DNA of 64,000 nt from Nematopogon swammerdamellus (GCA_946902875.1 OX336359.1:2108001-2172000); one strand, 5' to 3'; positions 41,610 to 53,483 are shown, counted from the first letter of the stretch. Translations and numbers: made by a program. Notes: generated by a model from the letters alone, not told the origin.

Positions 41610-43705
41610 TGCCCGTTCTGTGGTATTTATTTCTTGCAGGATTGCTTTGAGGAAACAGCATTGTATTACTTTATCTGTAGCTGGCTACTGTCTGGTATTT
41701 GGAACGATTCCGAACGGGTTAGTCTGAAGTGGCTGAGGTTTTTCCTGAACCATTGCTGTGCCGACAACCGGCTATCGATACTGGATTTCAAATTATTTTT
41801 AATAAAATGTAAACTTTTTTTCTTGCAACAGGTTCGCGAAATGTAATTTTAGAGACGTTCCGTAAAATTTAAAGATCCGTATTTATGACCAGTGCGTCAT
41901 CCCCTTCAGGACGTGCACAGGTGTAAAACGTGGATTTTGACAGTCACTGTTGTCCTAACAGCGGTGCCCGGCGGGCAATGGAGCGAGCCATGCCGTTTTA
42001 ATGGTAAATTTCAAGACAACATAAGTGGCCTAGTGGATAATTTGCGCACTGGCCATTAGAAACTTAAATGGTATTTTTTTATCTTGTCTATGCTTTTTCA
42101 CCCTCTTTGTTTGTTTTGTCATGGCGATTTAAAGTTACATTAAAATATTCTAAAGAGACAAAGCAAGCATTGTACTTCATTTCTCACCGCATCGTCCTCT
42201 ATTATCTATAATTTGGTCCTTCGAGCCGGATATGAACCAGCGACCTAGATAGCGTTTTTAATACTAAAAATACAGTAAAGAAATTTGTAATTTACATCGT
42301 GGATGCATTTTTGAAAGTATCAATCATCGTATAAACATCGAATGTCCCAAGCGTGCACATCCGTAGTCGCTCTCCGTCGTCGATTGTCAGAAGTTCGTTT
42401 CGCTGTCGCGATAAAAAGTACAAGGCTAATTGAAAAGTCTTGCGGCGAGTTTAAAACGCAGTTTCTCTTGTTGCTTTTCTCTGCACGTTTTCCTTCCCCC
42501 CCCTTTCCCTTCTCCCTATTCCCCTCTCTCTGTCTTTCTCTCTATTTCTGAAGCTGGTCAGTGTTATGACGCTGGCTATGACCTTGTTGTTTATATTTAT
42601 AACCGATGATGACGATGACAATTAATTATGTTTACTGCATTGATTTTCCAGGGTTATAAAATCAATGGTTTACTGTAATGATGCTGATGATGTGAAAACG
42701 TTATTCATGATGTTCATGTCCACTTCCCATTCGCAACGGCCAGAATAACATAAATGCCAGATATGTTAACTCCCAGGCTATTTTCAATACCACTCGTGAA
42801 ACTCATGATGAATGTTGTCTTCACAAACCAAAGGAAACATTGCTGTACCAGGAGCGCAGGTGCCCTCCTCATACTCCTCAACTGTATTTATTTCTCATAT
42901 ATACCTATACTTTAATTTATTTTTTGTTTTTGTTTTGTGTTGCTGTTGTTGTGATATTACCGCGATATATCAAATAATCTATTGGATAATTGGAGTTGTA
43001 TATAAACATCAGGTGGGTAGGTACTAGGTACACTCCCTGTTTAGGGTTTCGTCTAGTCAGGTGGCAGGTAGCTACTAGCATGTAAAAATTCAAGTTACTT
43101 ACCTATACCTACATACTCATTAGAATGTTCATAAACATCGGAACAAAGCTGCAACTTATGTAACTTATGTAATATACAGTTGGCAGTTATGTGTAAGCGA
43201 ACGACCGGATGAGAGACCCTGTTTCCCATAGCTCAGGGAATCCTATTTTGGGGAACAGGGATCATTTGAAAGTATTCTAATATGTAAAAAGAATAAAAAT
43301 TTTCTTTCTTTCTTTCTTTCTTCTTCATGATGCTAACGATGACAATTTCAGCAATGATGCGTTTATTAGTTGCTTAGTAACTTGCACTGGCGATTTCGGA
43401 GACATCGCTTTTCTTAAGGCACTACAGTATAATAATACAACCATTTATTCGACCATAATTAGTACTATTATGTAATTTATTTGTTGCTTCAGTTCCGACG
43501 TTACTGGGTATCCCCACTGCATGGTGTATGCCTCTCTCACGAGCTTCCACTTTTCCCTGTTTCTCGCAGTTCTTGTCCACCCTCTTCCAGCTATCATCAC
43601 AATGTCGCCGTTCCTTTTCTTCTTCTGTCTTATCTAACTTTTTTCTATCTGGTTGCTCTTTTAAAGTGCCTGTATCTAATGCTAGCTATATTATGATTGT
43701 TACAG
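41610..43705. other. Presumed brp intron or upstream region
   Basis: No brp exon recognised. It holds a pyrimidine-rich tract (42486-42548) and a (TTTC)n microsatellite (43300-43321). The region ends in the acceptor of the first brp exon found. Confidence 0.5.
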
Positions 43706-43855
43706 AAACAAGCGATGCTGGTGCGGCAGCTGGAAGACGAGCTGCGACTTCGCATGCGGCAGCCGGCTCCCGAGCTTCAACAACAGCTCGAACAGCTCTT
43801 CGCCGAGAACGAACATCTGACGAGAGAGATCGCCATCCTGAGGGACACCATCAAA
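43706..43855 (+). CDS. brp: brp exon a (first seen)
   Basis: 150 bp, phase 0 in and out, between acceptor 'attgttacag' and donor 'gtaagt'. Encodes KQAMLVRQLEDELRLRMRQ, then a Gln/Leu-rich stretch and HLTREIAILRDTIK: the conserved ELKS-family block just after the N-terminal region. Upstream exons must exist because it starts mid-protein. Confidence 0.93.
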
Positions 43856-44139
43856 GTAAGTATTTTTATAGAGAACCGGCATAATTATGTAGCTGCGCAC
43901 AACGGTCAATCGAATGAAGACAGTGAGACACGGCCAGTAACACCAGTCCTCGCGAAACCAGGCGCCATGGCAGCTATGAGGGGGACGAAAAGGTCGTGGT
44001 TTAATTTATTGACACGATTTTTTAACAACCACCGGTTATAGGTACACAGGAGAAGGGAACACATTCGATAACAAAAATGTGTTGATGTATGTACATATCA
44101 TCACGCCTGTTCCACAATGGGAGAGGTAGGTACAACACA

Positions 44140-44235
44140 AGGGAAGCACTGGAAAAAGCACTTAGTTAAGATTAACACAACATCAATTGGCTGGCATTGC
44201 GGGTGTAGCAGTTGATGTCAGGTTCCATGTCCTCT
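44140..44235 (+). mobile_element. SINE body relic in brp intron
   Basis: Weak match ('gggaagcactgg…gcactta', 'ggctggcattgcgg…gtagcagttgatgt', 'aggttccat'). Old, low confidence. Confidence 0.4.
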
Positions 44236-44339
44236 TGAAAGATTCTAAGTCATACACTGAAGGGAACACTGAAGGAAGTGCGCTTTCCAGAAACATTCCA
44301 GAGTTTTGCAGAGCGGAAGATAAAAGAAATACTGAAGCG

Positions 44340-44667
44340 GTTAGTCCGTACTTTACACCGACTTTAGGTCGAAACGCTTCGAACAGCTCCTCAGAGCATT
44401 CGCCGCATTCAACGGTCGATAGAACACACTTAGATAACCAATGTCTCTACGCAACTGCAAAGATTCAAGTTTGCAGGACACTTCAAAGACGTTGACTTGG
44501 CGAACCGCACGCCTTTGGATCGAACCTAACAAGCCAAGTCGATACTTTGCAGCCTTACCCCAAATATGCGAGTAATACTCCACGCATGACCTCACCTGCG
44601 ACTTATACAGCAGCAGGATTTGATCAGGCTTAAAGTATCTTCGCGCCTTATTAAGGAGGCGAGCTTA
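44340..44667 (-). pseudogene. Jockey-like LINE fragment in brp intron
   Basis: Minus strand encodes NKARRYFKPDQILLLYKSQV, RSCVEYYSHIWGKAAKYRLG and SIQRRAVRQ, then degrades. This is the RT thumb region; the catalytic core is absent. Confidence 0.75.
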
Positions 44668-44808
44668 GCTTTAGCTTTTATTTATTTTTATGTAACCTAA
44701 TGTGTTTTCTATTATAGGCCCTTTAGCACACAGGTACCTTTACACCATGGTCTTGTTGAAATGGCAGTAGTAAAATGTATTATAAAAATTATTTTATGTT
44801 TGTTGCAG

Positions 44809-44905
44809 GAACTAGAATTAAGAATTGAAACGCAAAAGCAGACATTACAAGCGAGAGATGAGAGCATCAAAAAGTTACTGGAAATGCTCCAAAACAAGGG
44901 TATGG
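44809..44905 (+). CDS. brp: brp exon b
   Basis: 97 bp; acceptor 'tgttgcag', donor 'gtatgt' splitting a Gly codon (phase 1 out). Encodes ELELRIETQKQTLQARDES and KKLLEMLQNKGMG, one of the most conserved ELKS/ERC blocks (compare the ARDE..KKL.EMLQ.KG pattern of vertebrate ERC). Reading through the donor gives a stop two codons on. Confidence 0.94.
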
Positions 44906-45086
44906 GTATGTAAAACTTTTCAATTTATTAGTTATCTATCACTCAAAACCGATTCCATGAAACTGGACTTGATTCAGTTTATTGAGATCATTGATTACCC
45001 AGTTATCAATAGTTTGGAATTCGACGCAGAATATATTATGGACGATGATTCAACCACTGCTAGTCTCAAAAGTCTTACCATTTCAG

Positions 45087-45142
45087 GTAAAGAAGAGGAG
45101 CGCCAAATGTTCCAGCAAATGCAGGCAATGGCACAAAAGCAG
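45087..45142 (+). CDS. brp: brp exon c
   Basis: 56 bp; acceptor 'accatttcag', completes the Gly codon and encodes KEEERQMFQQMQAMAQKQ, then donor 'gtgatt'. Phase 0 out, so it can join either exon d (46200) or exon e (48227). Confidence 0.9.
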
Positions 45143-45899
45143 GTGATTGTTATACTAAATGTCCGCATAAGTGTGTAGTAAACGCAAAGTCAGGAGCATC
45201 TCAACTGCAGTGTTATGATCATTTGATTCCTGTAAAGCTTTCGATACCGTTGAACACGGTTTAGATGCTCCACGCTATTCGGTATTAGATCTATTAGGCT
45301 TTGCATGTGTTGTGGATTTGTTGTCTATTACCTTTTAGTCGTCTTGCGTGGTAGTAACTCAAAAAGGGCGTTTTATTTTTGTGATACCTTTATCGATGTC
45401 ATCATCCTCATATCAATGTTCCTTCTCTAGACTCTTCTATGTCTATTTATGATTTCATTTCACTCATTTCGTTAATGTCTCCATTTTCGCTGACAAATTA
45501 TAAGAATTATCTTCCGGAAGCCGGGCTTACAGTTCAGTGGATAAAGGTCGCTTTGGCTTTCGTCTATCACATCTCACGACTTCTTTTGAGTCACCTGTCT
45601 CCTGTGCATTCTCACCGTAACACCGTTCACCTCAATCTTATTAAAACCTCTTTCAGCTCCCTACAGACGCTAGACAGATTAACGCTAACTCCGAACACTA
45701 GCCGACACACGACACGATACGTTATTCGCTACCGACGACACTCACACAACCTCGCGTGAAACGAACACAGCCACGAGAACTCTAGACACACGACACGAAC
45801 CGATCAGTTCGCTCACGACATTGCATGCTTAGCCCCCTAGTCCTTCGACACCAACTCGCGAACGCCATCAACGATCATTGTCAAAATTGAATCATTTGA

Positions 45900-46690
45900 G
45901 AAGCGCATTGGCATATAGAGTGAGCGCGGCGCGGGAGTGCTAGGCGGACTGCGCCGCGCGGCCGACACCCTCTCGGCATCCCGTCCGAGGGCGGGACGGT
46001 GTTGGCTCGCGACGCGGCAGCGGCTAGAAGCTCCTTCCTCTCCCGCAAGTTAGTTGGATGTGGCGCTTTGTGTGTGAGTCGCCCTCGCCGTCGCCGGCGG
46101 CGCGCGGCGCGCGGCGGCGGCCCGAGGCGACAGCGCAGTGGCGCGTGGCACGGCGGCGGCGACGGCGACGGCGGCGGCTGACGCTCGTATTGTGGGCAGG
46201 AGCTCAAGGCGACGGCGGAGACGCTGCGCACGCTGCAAGCGCAGCTGGAGCGAGCGCTGGGCTCTGCGGCCATGCCGGGCGGCAGCGCCGGAGCCACGCT
46301 CACCGCTGTGCTGGAGACCAAGGAGGCGCGCATCGCCACGCTGGAGCGGCAGGTGGCGCTACTCGAGTCAGAACTGGCGGCGTTCTGCTCGCCGCCGCCG
46401 CCGTCGCTCGCGCCCTCGCACACCTCGCTATACGATAAGCTCGAGCCCTCTCCCTTCAAGCGACAAGTAAGTTTCCTGCTCAACGACGTGCGGGTGACCA
46501 AGGACGGCCACTCGAGCGCGTTCCCCTAGCGGCGCCAGCGCGCGGCACGTCCGCTCGGTGCGCGCGCGCGCCTCGCACTCCGCTCGCTCGCCGGTCGACC
46601 AGCCGCGCCGCCCGCCGCGCCCCGCACGCGCTCACACCGCGCGGCCCCTCCCGCCCGCCGCCGGAGTCTAGCGAAGCTCGCTCCATCTTA
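45900..46690. other. GC/CpG-rich island around brp exon d
   Basis: A sharp GC-rich block with dense CpG and CGG-type runs, embedded in AT-rich intron. It contains exon d; the flanks have no other recognised exon. It could be an internal promoter or simply a GC-biased exon neighbourhood. The 206-codon antisense frame is compositional. Confidence 0.6.
46200..46466 (+). CDS. brp: brp exon d, GC-rich, possibly cassette
   Basis: 267 bp (89 codons), phase 0 both sides; acceptor 'ttgtgggcag', donor 'gtaagt'. Encodes ELKATAETLRTLQAQLERAL, a Gly/Ala linker, then VLETKEARIATLERQVALLE, which parallels the ERC block with K…IASLER. A Pro/Ser-rich tail ends FKRQ. Because exon c and exon d both end in Gln at phase 0, the protein stays in frame whether this exon is used or skipped. 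Codons are far more G/C-ending than in neighbouring exons. Confidence 0.82.
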
Positions 46691-48226
46691 TCGATTCAAT
46701 AACCGACGACTCTGTGTGTTAGAAAATTGATATATTTTGTCAATTTTATCGCTTTAACGAAAGTGGGAGTTCAGTAGGTCGAAATGTAGACGTGTCAATT
46801 AAAATGTAAATGCATAATCAGCGTCGTCCAGACGAGAAACATATTTTATTGTTAACGAAATATTTTTAGCTAAAATTTACTCGTAAACTGAGATATACAA
46901 TTTATTTTATTAGCACTAGTGGCTTCCTCGTCAGGCGACGTGTAGGTAGATCGTAACGTTTAAATTGTGAGACTTAAGGTTGACACCAACTTTTTAAAGG
47001 ATTAGTTAAAGACTGGAGAACCTATAAGGTATTAAATTAACTTCACATACGATGTGAATGAGGATATCATTCATGTACATGCGCTTTTGGTGTTACCATG
47101 AGGCATTAGCAAAGCTTTACGTGTAACCGAATCACTCAGATCATCGTAGCTCATTCTCATGTCGCAAGACGGCGAGTACCAGCATCACCTACTCGCCGCT
47201 AGCTGATCATCTCATGTCAGTACGATCACTGATAAATGTATCACAATAGCGCAGGCGCCCGCATATGCGTTACTGGCATTTTGTAGATATTTAACGAAAC
47301 AGCAGGAGAGCTTTTCTGATTTCCGCTTTATTTTTAGAATTAAATTTTCGAGACGATTTAGTTGTTAAGTATCGCTTAGAGGATGACGAAAGGCTTTCCG
47401 GCATAAATTAAAGTATCTTTAGTGATATCCGAGCTGTTTTACTCCTTAAAAAGGATTTTTCGAAATTACTGCCTCGCGGTTGGCCCCGGCCGCGATCCTT
47501 CCCTTTCACGTTTTGAATGTACTGCATGCTGGTGTCCTTCAAGGGTAATAACTTGTAAAACGAGGAAACTCTTTTCTGATAATTCCTCAAATCTCTCGAA
47601 GAGTTTCCTGTTTTACCTTATATACTAAATCGATGCGAGATGTCTATTGTATCTTCTAACATGTGTTCAATGTTAATCTTGTCGATTTTAGAAGATGCAG
47701 CATCTACCTGTGCCGTAGCGTTGTTAACCTTCTGTAGTATTTAATCTTTAACATTTCTTATGGCTTTAACCAAACGACAAGCATTTCTTCCAATTTCACT
47801 ATTCTTAATCAAATTATAGCATTTTCGAAATTCTTTACTGGCCCCGTTTCGGAAATTTTTATCAAACTGAAGAATTATTGTTAAAATTTAACAAAATTTT
47901 CATGGTTGCGGTATTCCCAAATTTAATGGAATCCAATATTATATAGCCCAACTAAAGAAAAGTATTGTTGTTATAGAAGTTTGTGGTATCCTCAACCCAA
48001 TTGTTGAAACCCAGCATTCTATTGTATGTTTTAGGTAGAATTTTCTGGATCTGCTGAAATAGCAGATGTAGTTTCATTATCAAGTAGAATTTATCTGATC
48101 TGCTGAATCGACAGATTCAATCAATTCTCCGCGGCCTTGTCGTTTGGTGAGAGTGTGAGTGTGTCAACTAATGTTTTGATTTTGTCCCTAACGAATTCCT
48201 GGGGATGGTATCCGCATGATGTGCAG
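46467..48226 (+). other. brp intron between exons d and e
   Basis: AT-rich beyond the GC island. It contains a hairpin with 18-bp arms (47555-47573 and 47599-47616). Retention past the exon d donor would end the protein 20 codons later at TAG 46527-46529. Confidence 0.6.
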
Positions 48227-48394
48227 TTGGATGAGTTTCGCTTGGAGATCCAAAGAAGGGATCAAGAGATCCTTGCGATGGCCGCCAAAATGAAGGCACT
48301 CGAAGAACAGCATCAGGATTATCAGAGGCATATAGCGGTGTTAAAGGAATCTCTGTGCGCGAAGGAAGAGCATTACAGCATGCTACAAACTGAC
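48227..48394 (+). CDS. brp: brp exon e
   Basis: 168 bp (56 codons), phase 0; acceptor 'gatgtgcag', donor 'gtaagt'. Encodes LDEFRLEIQRRDQEILAMAA, then KALEEQHQDYQRHIAVLKES and LCAKEEHYSMLQTD, matching ERC blocks (LAL.TKLETL…HIEVLKESL.AKE…LQTE). Confidence 0.95.
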
Positions 48395-49171
48395 GTAAGT
48401 GATATTTTTGATTGATTATACCTTCTGATACTATACTCTTTGATACTGAGCTCTACGAACTAAACAGTATGTGAAATTTGACTATCTAGGATTACAACAA
48501 TCGTGATAATATCATGTTCAACTTACACATTTGAGACTAATGTTGTCACCTCCAATCCATATACTTCCACTTTCTGAGAAAACCATGTGAACACAAGAAC
48601 ATTCCAAAGTGGCCCAAAGCTATTTTATCACCACGGCAAAGCATCACCTTCATGAATAGACATCATCAGCAACCCGAATCGGCATCGCATCTCTACGGAA
48701 ACCTAGTACATTAACAACATCAAACCCGTTTTTGTCTATCACTACGAAAGCCTCTTTCATCACTAGAAAAGTAAATCATCCCCAATTCCAACACCACCAC
48801 AGGGAAGTCCATACTGACCTACGTTGTCCACACTAGGTGCCAGTTTTCATAAAATATGTCTCACAGGGAAGTTAATCATCACAAAACCCTCTTTCATAAC
48901 CAACGTAACACCAGTTCATAAAAGCTTCGTTACCAACTTCACACCAATCTCATTTACACTAATAACTCGTCGCAAATCATTCTTCCATCACCAACTTCAA
49001 GCAAGTTCCTTTAAAGAGTTAATAGTCACAGAACCTTTTTTCATCACCGACTTCACACCAGTTCCACACGCAAATCGTCACTTTTCATAATCAACTTCAC
49101 ACCGGTCTCAACAGCAGCTCAGTTGAGCCCAGTGATAGACGTTATCAAAGATATTGCCAACGCTGTCCAAG
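48395..49171 (+). other. brp intron between exons e and f
   Basis: About 48600-49110 is enriched in irregular 'catcaccaac ttcacacc'-type segments, suggesting an eroded minisatellite. No coding signal. Confidence 0.45.
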
Positions 49172-49318
49172 GTGGAAGAGCTGAAGGTCCGTCTGGACGA
49201 GAAGTGCCGGCTGGTGGACAAGAAGACTGCAGCGGCGATGGCGGCTGCGCATGAGTTGGCCGAGCTGAGAGACCACGCTGACATCAAGGATAGGAAGATC
49301 AATGTTCTACAGAGGAAG
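49172..49318 (+). CDS. brp: brp exon f
   Basis: 147 bp (49 codons), phase 0. The acceptor is weak ('gctgtccaag', AAG rather than CAG, poor pyrimidine tract) but is set by homology: VEELKVRLDEKCRLVDKKT continues LQTD of exon e. Ends DIKDRKINVLQRK at donor 'gtgagt'. Corresponds to the ERC block …VKERKINVLQKK. Confidence 0.9.
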
Positions 49319-50217
49319 GTGAGTTTGAGTCTCTCTAAAAATACTGTCTAAAGGTTCCAACGAGCAGAGAAAGGTTCAAAGTCCAAAGTATATCTAAAAA
49401 AAATTATGGTTTCATCAACTGTAAAAAAATAAGTTAAAAGCCCTACATTCATTAAAGAGTAGAATTTTTTTCTCGTGAAATTGTGGCTATATTCGCTTAT
49501 TTTGAACATTAAAGAAAGTTGAATCTGAAGTTGAAGTTGAGTCTTCGAAACTCGAAAAATCCTCAAACGTTTGCAAACACAATTTCCTCCTTCCATAATT
49601 CCCTTCATATCTGTAGAACGGGGCTGCCACCCCGAATGCTCCTAATTTAATTTCGACTGACGAGAAAACATTACTGCCTTCAGAAATAAGCTCGTTTCGT
49701 GAAACGTTACGGATTATTTCAGCACCGAAGTTTCGCGCCCAGTTCATTTCGATGCTGTTTTGTTTATTTTGTTGATAATTTCGGCAAGTTGCCGACCCCT
49801 CCGTATATTTTGAGAAGTTTGAGCGAATTCCAGAAGCGTATTTGTATTTATTTTCGTCCCGTTTTGAATTTATATAATTTATTGTTGCAAGTTTTATCAT
49901 CTGAAATGTATTATAGTTTATAGCAAACTTGATGAGTTAATTTTATTATCGCACATATTATTTAGTGATACTTGTGTTGTTTTAGTTGTTGTGTTGTGAA
50001 TATTCGTGATCACTTTGGAACCTCAGCTGTAGACTGCCAGAATTTTTATCCTACCCAGGTATGTTTTTATTTGTATTTAGCTTTTCGTTTTTAATATTAT
50101 GATTTTTTTTATAATTTTGTTTTATTTATTGTACTTTTGTTGTATTTTTTCGGCACTATTATGTGTATTTATACAATAAAAATGTTGAAAAGCGTCGATA
50201 AAATTTTGTTTTCACAG
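49319..50217 (+). other. brp intron between exons f and g
   Basis: AT-rich. Moderately long antisense frames occur but without recognisable features. Confidence 0.5.
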
Positions 50218-50963
50218 ATCGAAAACTTAGAAGATCTGCTAAAAGAGAAAGACAATCAAGTAGACATGGCAAGGGCTCGTCTAAACGCTATGCAAGCACA
50301 CCATTGCTCATCAGAAGGAGCTCTCTCCTCACTAGAGGAAGCTATCGGGGACAAAGAGAAGCAGATGCAACAGCTAAGAGAACAGCGCGATAGAGCAGAA
50401 CAAGAGAAGAACGAAGAACGTGAGCTGCATGAAAGAGAAATAGCAGAATACAAAATGAAACTCCACGCTCTTGAAAGCGAAGTTGAGAAACTAGGGGCTC
50501 GCTTGGAAAGGGCTCAGGCAGAAAAGGATAGACTTGAAGCAAAGCTGGAGAGTTCTCAATCTGAACTTGGAAAGTCTAAAGCGGAGCTGGATAAAGCTGC
50601 TAGCGAAGTCGGTCGTTCTAGCGGCGATTGGGAAGCGGCGAAGCAGAGACTTGCAAGACTCGAGCTTGAGAACGAAAGACTTCGACACGATCTCGAAAGA
50701 TCTCAGACTACGTTTGGTAGGAGTACGTTGACGACTTCTCAGGAGTTGGATAGAATACAGGAGAAGGCGGATAAGGCAGCGGCGGAATTGAGAAGAACTC
50801 TAGCGGAGTTGAGAGTGACTCAGGCTGATAGCGAGAGAGCCAGGGGCGAGGCTTCGGGGCTACAGGATAAGCTGGAGAAGTCTCAGGGCGAGGTGTACAG
50901 GCTGAAGGCGCGTCTTGAGAACGCCCAGGGAGAACAGGACAGCTTGAAGGAAGAATACGATCG
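50218..50963 (+). CDS. brp: brp exon g
   Basis: 746 bp; acceptor 'gttttcacag', donor 'gtgagt' splitting an Arg codon (CG|). Encodes IENLEDLLKEKDNQVDMARA, SLEEAIGDKEKQMQQLREQR and RELHEREIAEYK. It then runs into continuous charged heptads (SELGKSKAELDKA, ELDRIQEKADKAAAELRR, KLEKSQGEVYRLKARLEN). This exon marks the passage from the ELKS-conserved part to the insect-type extended coiled coil. Confidence 0.96.
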
Positions 50964-51444
50964 GTGAGTTGAGTTCATCTCCTCTTCTATGTCCCGTATC
51001 TAGCTCTCACATTTTATTCATTTCTACATAGGAGGATTTTTCCCCAGCTCAGACTGTTTCTTTATTGTTAGACCGCTGTATATCTTGTCATAGAGGTCTT
51101 GGTGGAATCTTGGGCCGTTTGGTTGATATCCATTGCCACCTTGATTGAGCAGCATAGGATCCTATTACGCTTAGTATTTTTTGTATAGGTCGTTCGTTCT
51201 AACCTGAGGCGTACAAATACATTCACGCATGACGGTGAGCATAAAGTTATGCGAGTGTAGTAGTGCTCAGGACATGTATAGGTGCATGTCAAGCTTTGTA
51301 TTAGAGAAATGCATTTGTGTGCGTACGTGTGTTCGCCTCGGGTTAGGCCGTCCATGCTATACGCCGCGTCGTCCTATTGGTAGAGAATAACCTCTTGAAC
51401 TAGAGTTATCTAAGCGTTGGGAGAAATTGTACAAACATACACGC

Positions 51445-51690
51445 CACACGCTTTATCCCGACAATCAGAGTAAGCAGAGTAATCGGTGTTGTGCTGCGAG
51501 TACTCTGGTAAATTACAACACAACACCGACCACCACGTTTGGCAAAATATTCGGACAACTATCAAGCAGCAATTAACGCACGAAGGCCCACCAGCTGCAT
51601 GCCTCGGTGGAAAGACCGTGCCAAGATGAGAGGTGGCTAGCCTGTAGCCCTTTAGCACGGCATCGCATCTTGTCCTTATCCCATGAAAAA
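51445..51690 (-). repeat. Z element in brp intron
   Basis: From 'cacacgctttatcccgacaa' to 'cgcatcttgtccttatccca'. The shared H2 module is missing at its end. Confidence 0.7.
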
Positions 51691-51860
51691 TTTTCACAAT
51701 GTGGAACTGCCTATACCGACGAGAGTGTTTTGAAAAAATGACTTTTTTTGACCAACTTTTTAATAATCGGTTAATCTGCCGACGCGACATGGTACTTTGC
51801 TAAGTGCGATTTACAAGGCGGCGTAGGTTTGGTTGCGTTGATTGATAACACTAACATGAA

Positions 51861-51960
51861 ATGAAGGGAAGCACTGACATAGCACCTAGTTCACCCAGTG
51901 TTATGGGCTAATATCACGGATGTTGTAGGTGATGTAGCCAACCGTGTCAGTTTCCATAAA
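51861..51960 (+). mobile_element. SINE 3' body fragment with A-rich tail
   Basis: 'gggaagcactgacatagcac' to 'gtagccaaccgtgtcagttt' then A-rich tail. Confidence 0.8.
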
Positions 51961-52052
51961 AATAAAAATAAAACTAAGTATTGGTCAATCGACACTGCCA
52001 CCTTTGAAAACCTGCCACATGTATGAAATTTTTCTTACAGCGTTTGATTCAA

Positions 52053-52446
52053 TTTTTTTTTTTTATGGAAACTAACACGGTTGGCCACATCACCTACAAC
52101 ATCCGTGATGTCAGCCCATAACACCGGGTGAACTAGGTGCCATGTCAGTGCTTCCCCCTTTGATAGTGCCGGCTACACTCAACAGGTCGGAAAACACAAA
52201 CTATTTACATAGCCGTTTCGACCGACGTTTCATTCAGTGCGGTGGTACCAACCCGGGCGGGTTAAACCCTACCACCAAGTAAGATTAGGAGGGAAGGGAC
52301 CTACAGTACAGTTTTACGAGAAATCCGAACCACGGTCAGCCTCCAACGGTCAGCGGTCATCCATCCAAGTACTGACCGCACCCAGCGTTGCTTATCATTC
52401 AATAGCGACAGTTGACTGTATGCACCACTGAGCTATCGAGGCTGAC
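52053..52446 (-). mobile_element. SINE, tRNA/5S-head type, full length, next to brp exon h
   Basis: T-run, body, B box, 5S-like block and A box on the minus strand, ending 28 bp before the exon h acceptor. A small 'tacag' duplication occurs at 52303-52311. Confidence 0.9.
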
Positions 52447-52474
52447 GAAACCAATGACTGTCTTCTCACTCCAG

Positions 52475-52685
52475 ACTGCAGTCTTCCATCAGCCGTCTGC
52501 ACTCCGAGCGTGATAAGGCTGTTGGGGAACTGGAGAAGTCACGTGAGGAGCTGGAGCGATCGCAGGCGACCCTGGGCAAGGCGCAGCTGCAGCAGGACAA
52601 GCTCCAGGCCGCGCTGGACGCGGCGCATCTCGAGATCGACAAGCTGCAGGAGAAGCTGGATAAAGCTGCCGTGGAAGTCAGGAAG
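52475..52685 (+). CDS. brp: brp exon h
   Basis: 211 bp; acceptor 'cttctcactccag', completes the Arg codon, phase 0 out at donor 'gtcaga'. Encodes LQSSISRLHSERDKAVGELE, SREELERSQATLGKAQLQQD and KLQEKLDKAAVEVRK. A SINE ends only 28 bp before the exon. Confidence 0.95.
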
Positions 52686-53091
52686 GTCAGAACATTTACA
52701 CTTTTTTCTTTATTAATACTTTGACACAGAAATGATTAAATAGGGGTTTGGAGTGATTTTTGGAGCTAGGAAAACCATCGACAGCAAAATAATTAAAAAT
52801 ATAGTACTTGCAGAATTTGGACTACCTACACAAGACTGCTTTTATTTTATTTTTTATGGATACGCGAGACTCTTGGCGCCGTCAGCATGGATTGTTGCTT
52901 ATTTCCTTATTTTCTTTTAAAAGAGCTTATACCAAAATTTTGGCGTATTTCTGAAATCTCTATGAAAGCTTCGATAAGAGTGACCGACACTAGTATTTTT
53001 ATCACCTCCTCAAAATATATTAATATGTAGCTTTCAGTAAGATAGCTTAAACCGTTTAGGAGCTAGGGGCTGTGCTGTGACAGACAGACGG

Positions 53092-53150
53092 AGCCAATAT
53101 TGAGCATGTGCTCTGGCCCCTCAGACTCAGCCATCCATGCCAGAATTACA
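53092..53150 (+). repeat. Family 3 retroposon fragment
   Basis: Matches 1681-1740 ('ggcccctcagactcagccat'). Confidence 0.5.
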
Positions 53151-53162
53151 TTGTGTGTATGT

Positions 53163-53483
53163 ACCGTGTGGGGCCGGCACTTTAAAAGAATAGCCCCAGT
53201 GCATCTCTCCCCGTGTATGTCGTAAAAGGCGACTAAGGGATATGACTCCCTTCTTATATTACTGGGTGGTAGGGTTTAACCCGCCCGGGTTGGTACCACC
53301 GTACTGAATGAAAGGCCGGTCGAAACGGCTATGTAAATAGTTTTGTGTTTTCCGTCCAGTTCAGTGTAGCCGGCACGACCGAAAGGAAGCACTGACGTGG
53401 CACCAAGTTCACCCGGTGTTATGGGCTGACATCACGGATGTTGTAGGTGATGTAGCCAACCGTGTCAGTATCCATAAAAAAAC
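53163..53483 (+). mobile_element. SINE, type-2 head, full length
   Basis: Head 'gtgtggggccggcactttaa', shared body and poly-A. Confidence 0.9.

Noticed and set aside
45881..46501. 206-codon antisense frame opposite brp exon d
   Set aside because: Low-complexity Ala/Arg/Pro/Ser composition from the GC-rich island; the plus strand carries the homologous brp exon.
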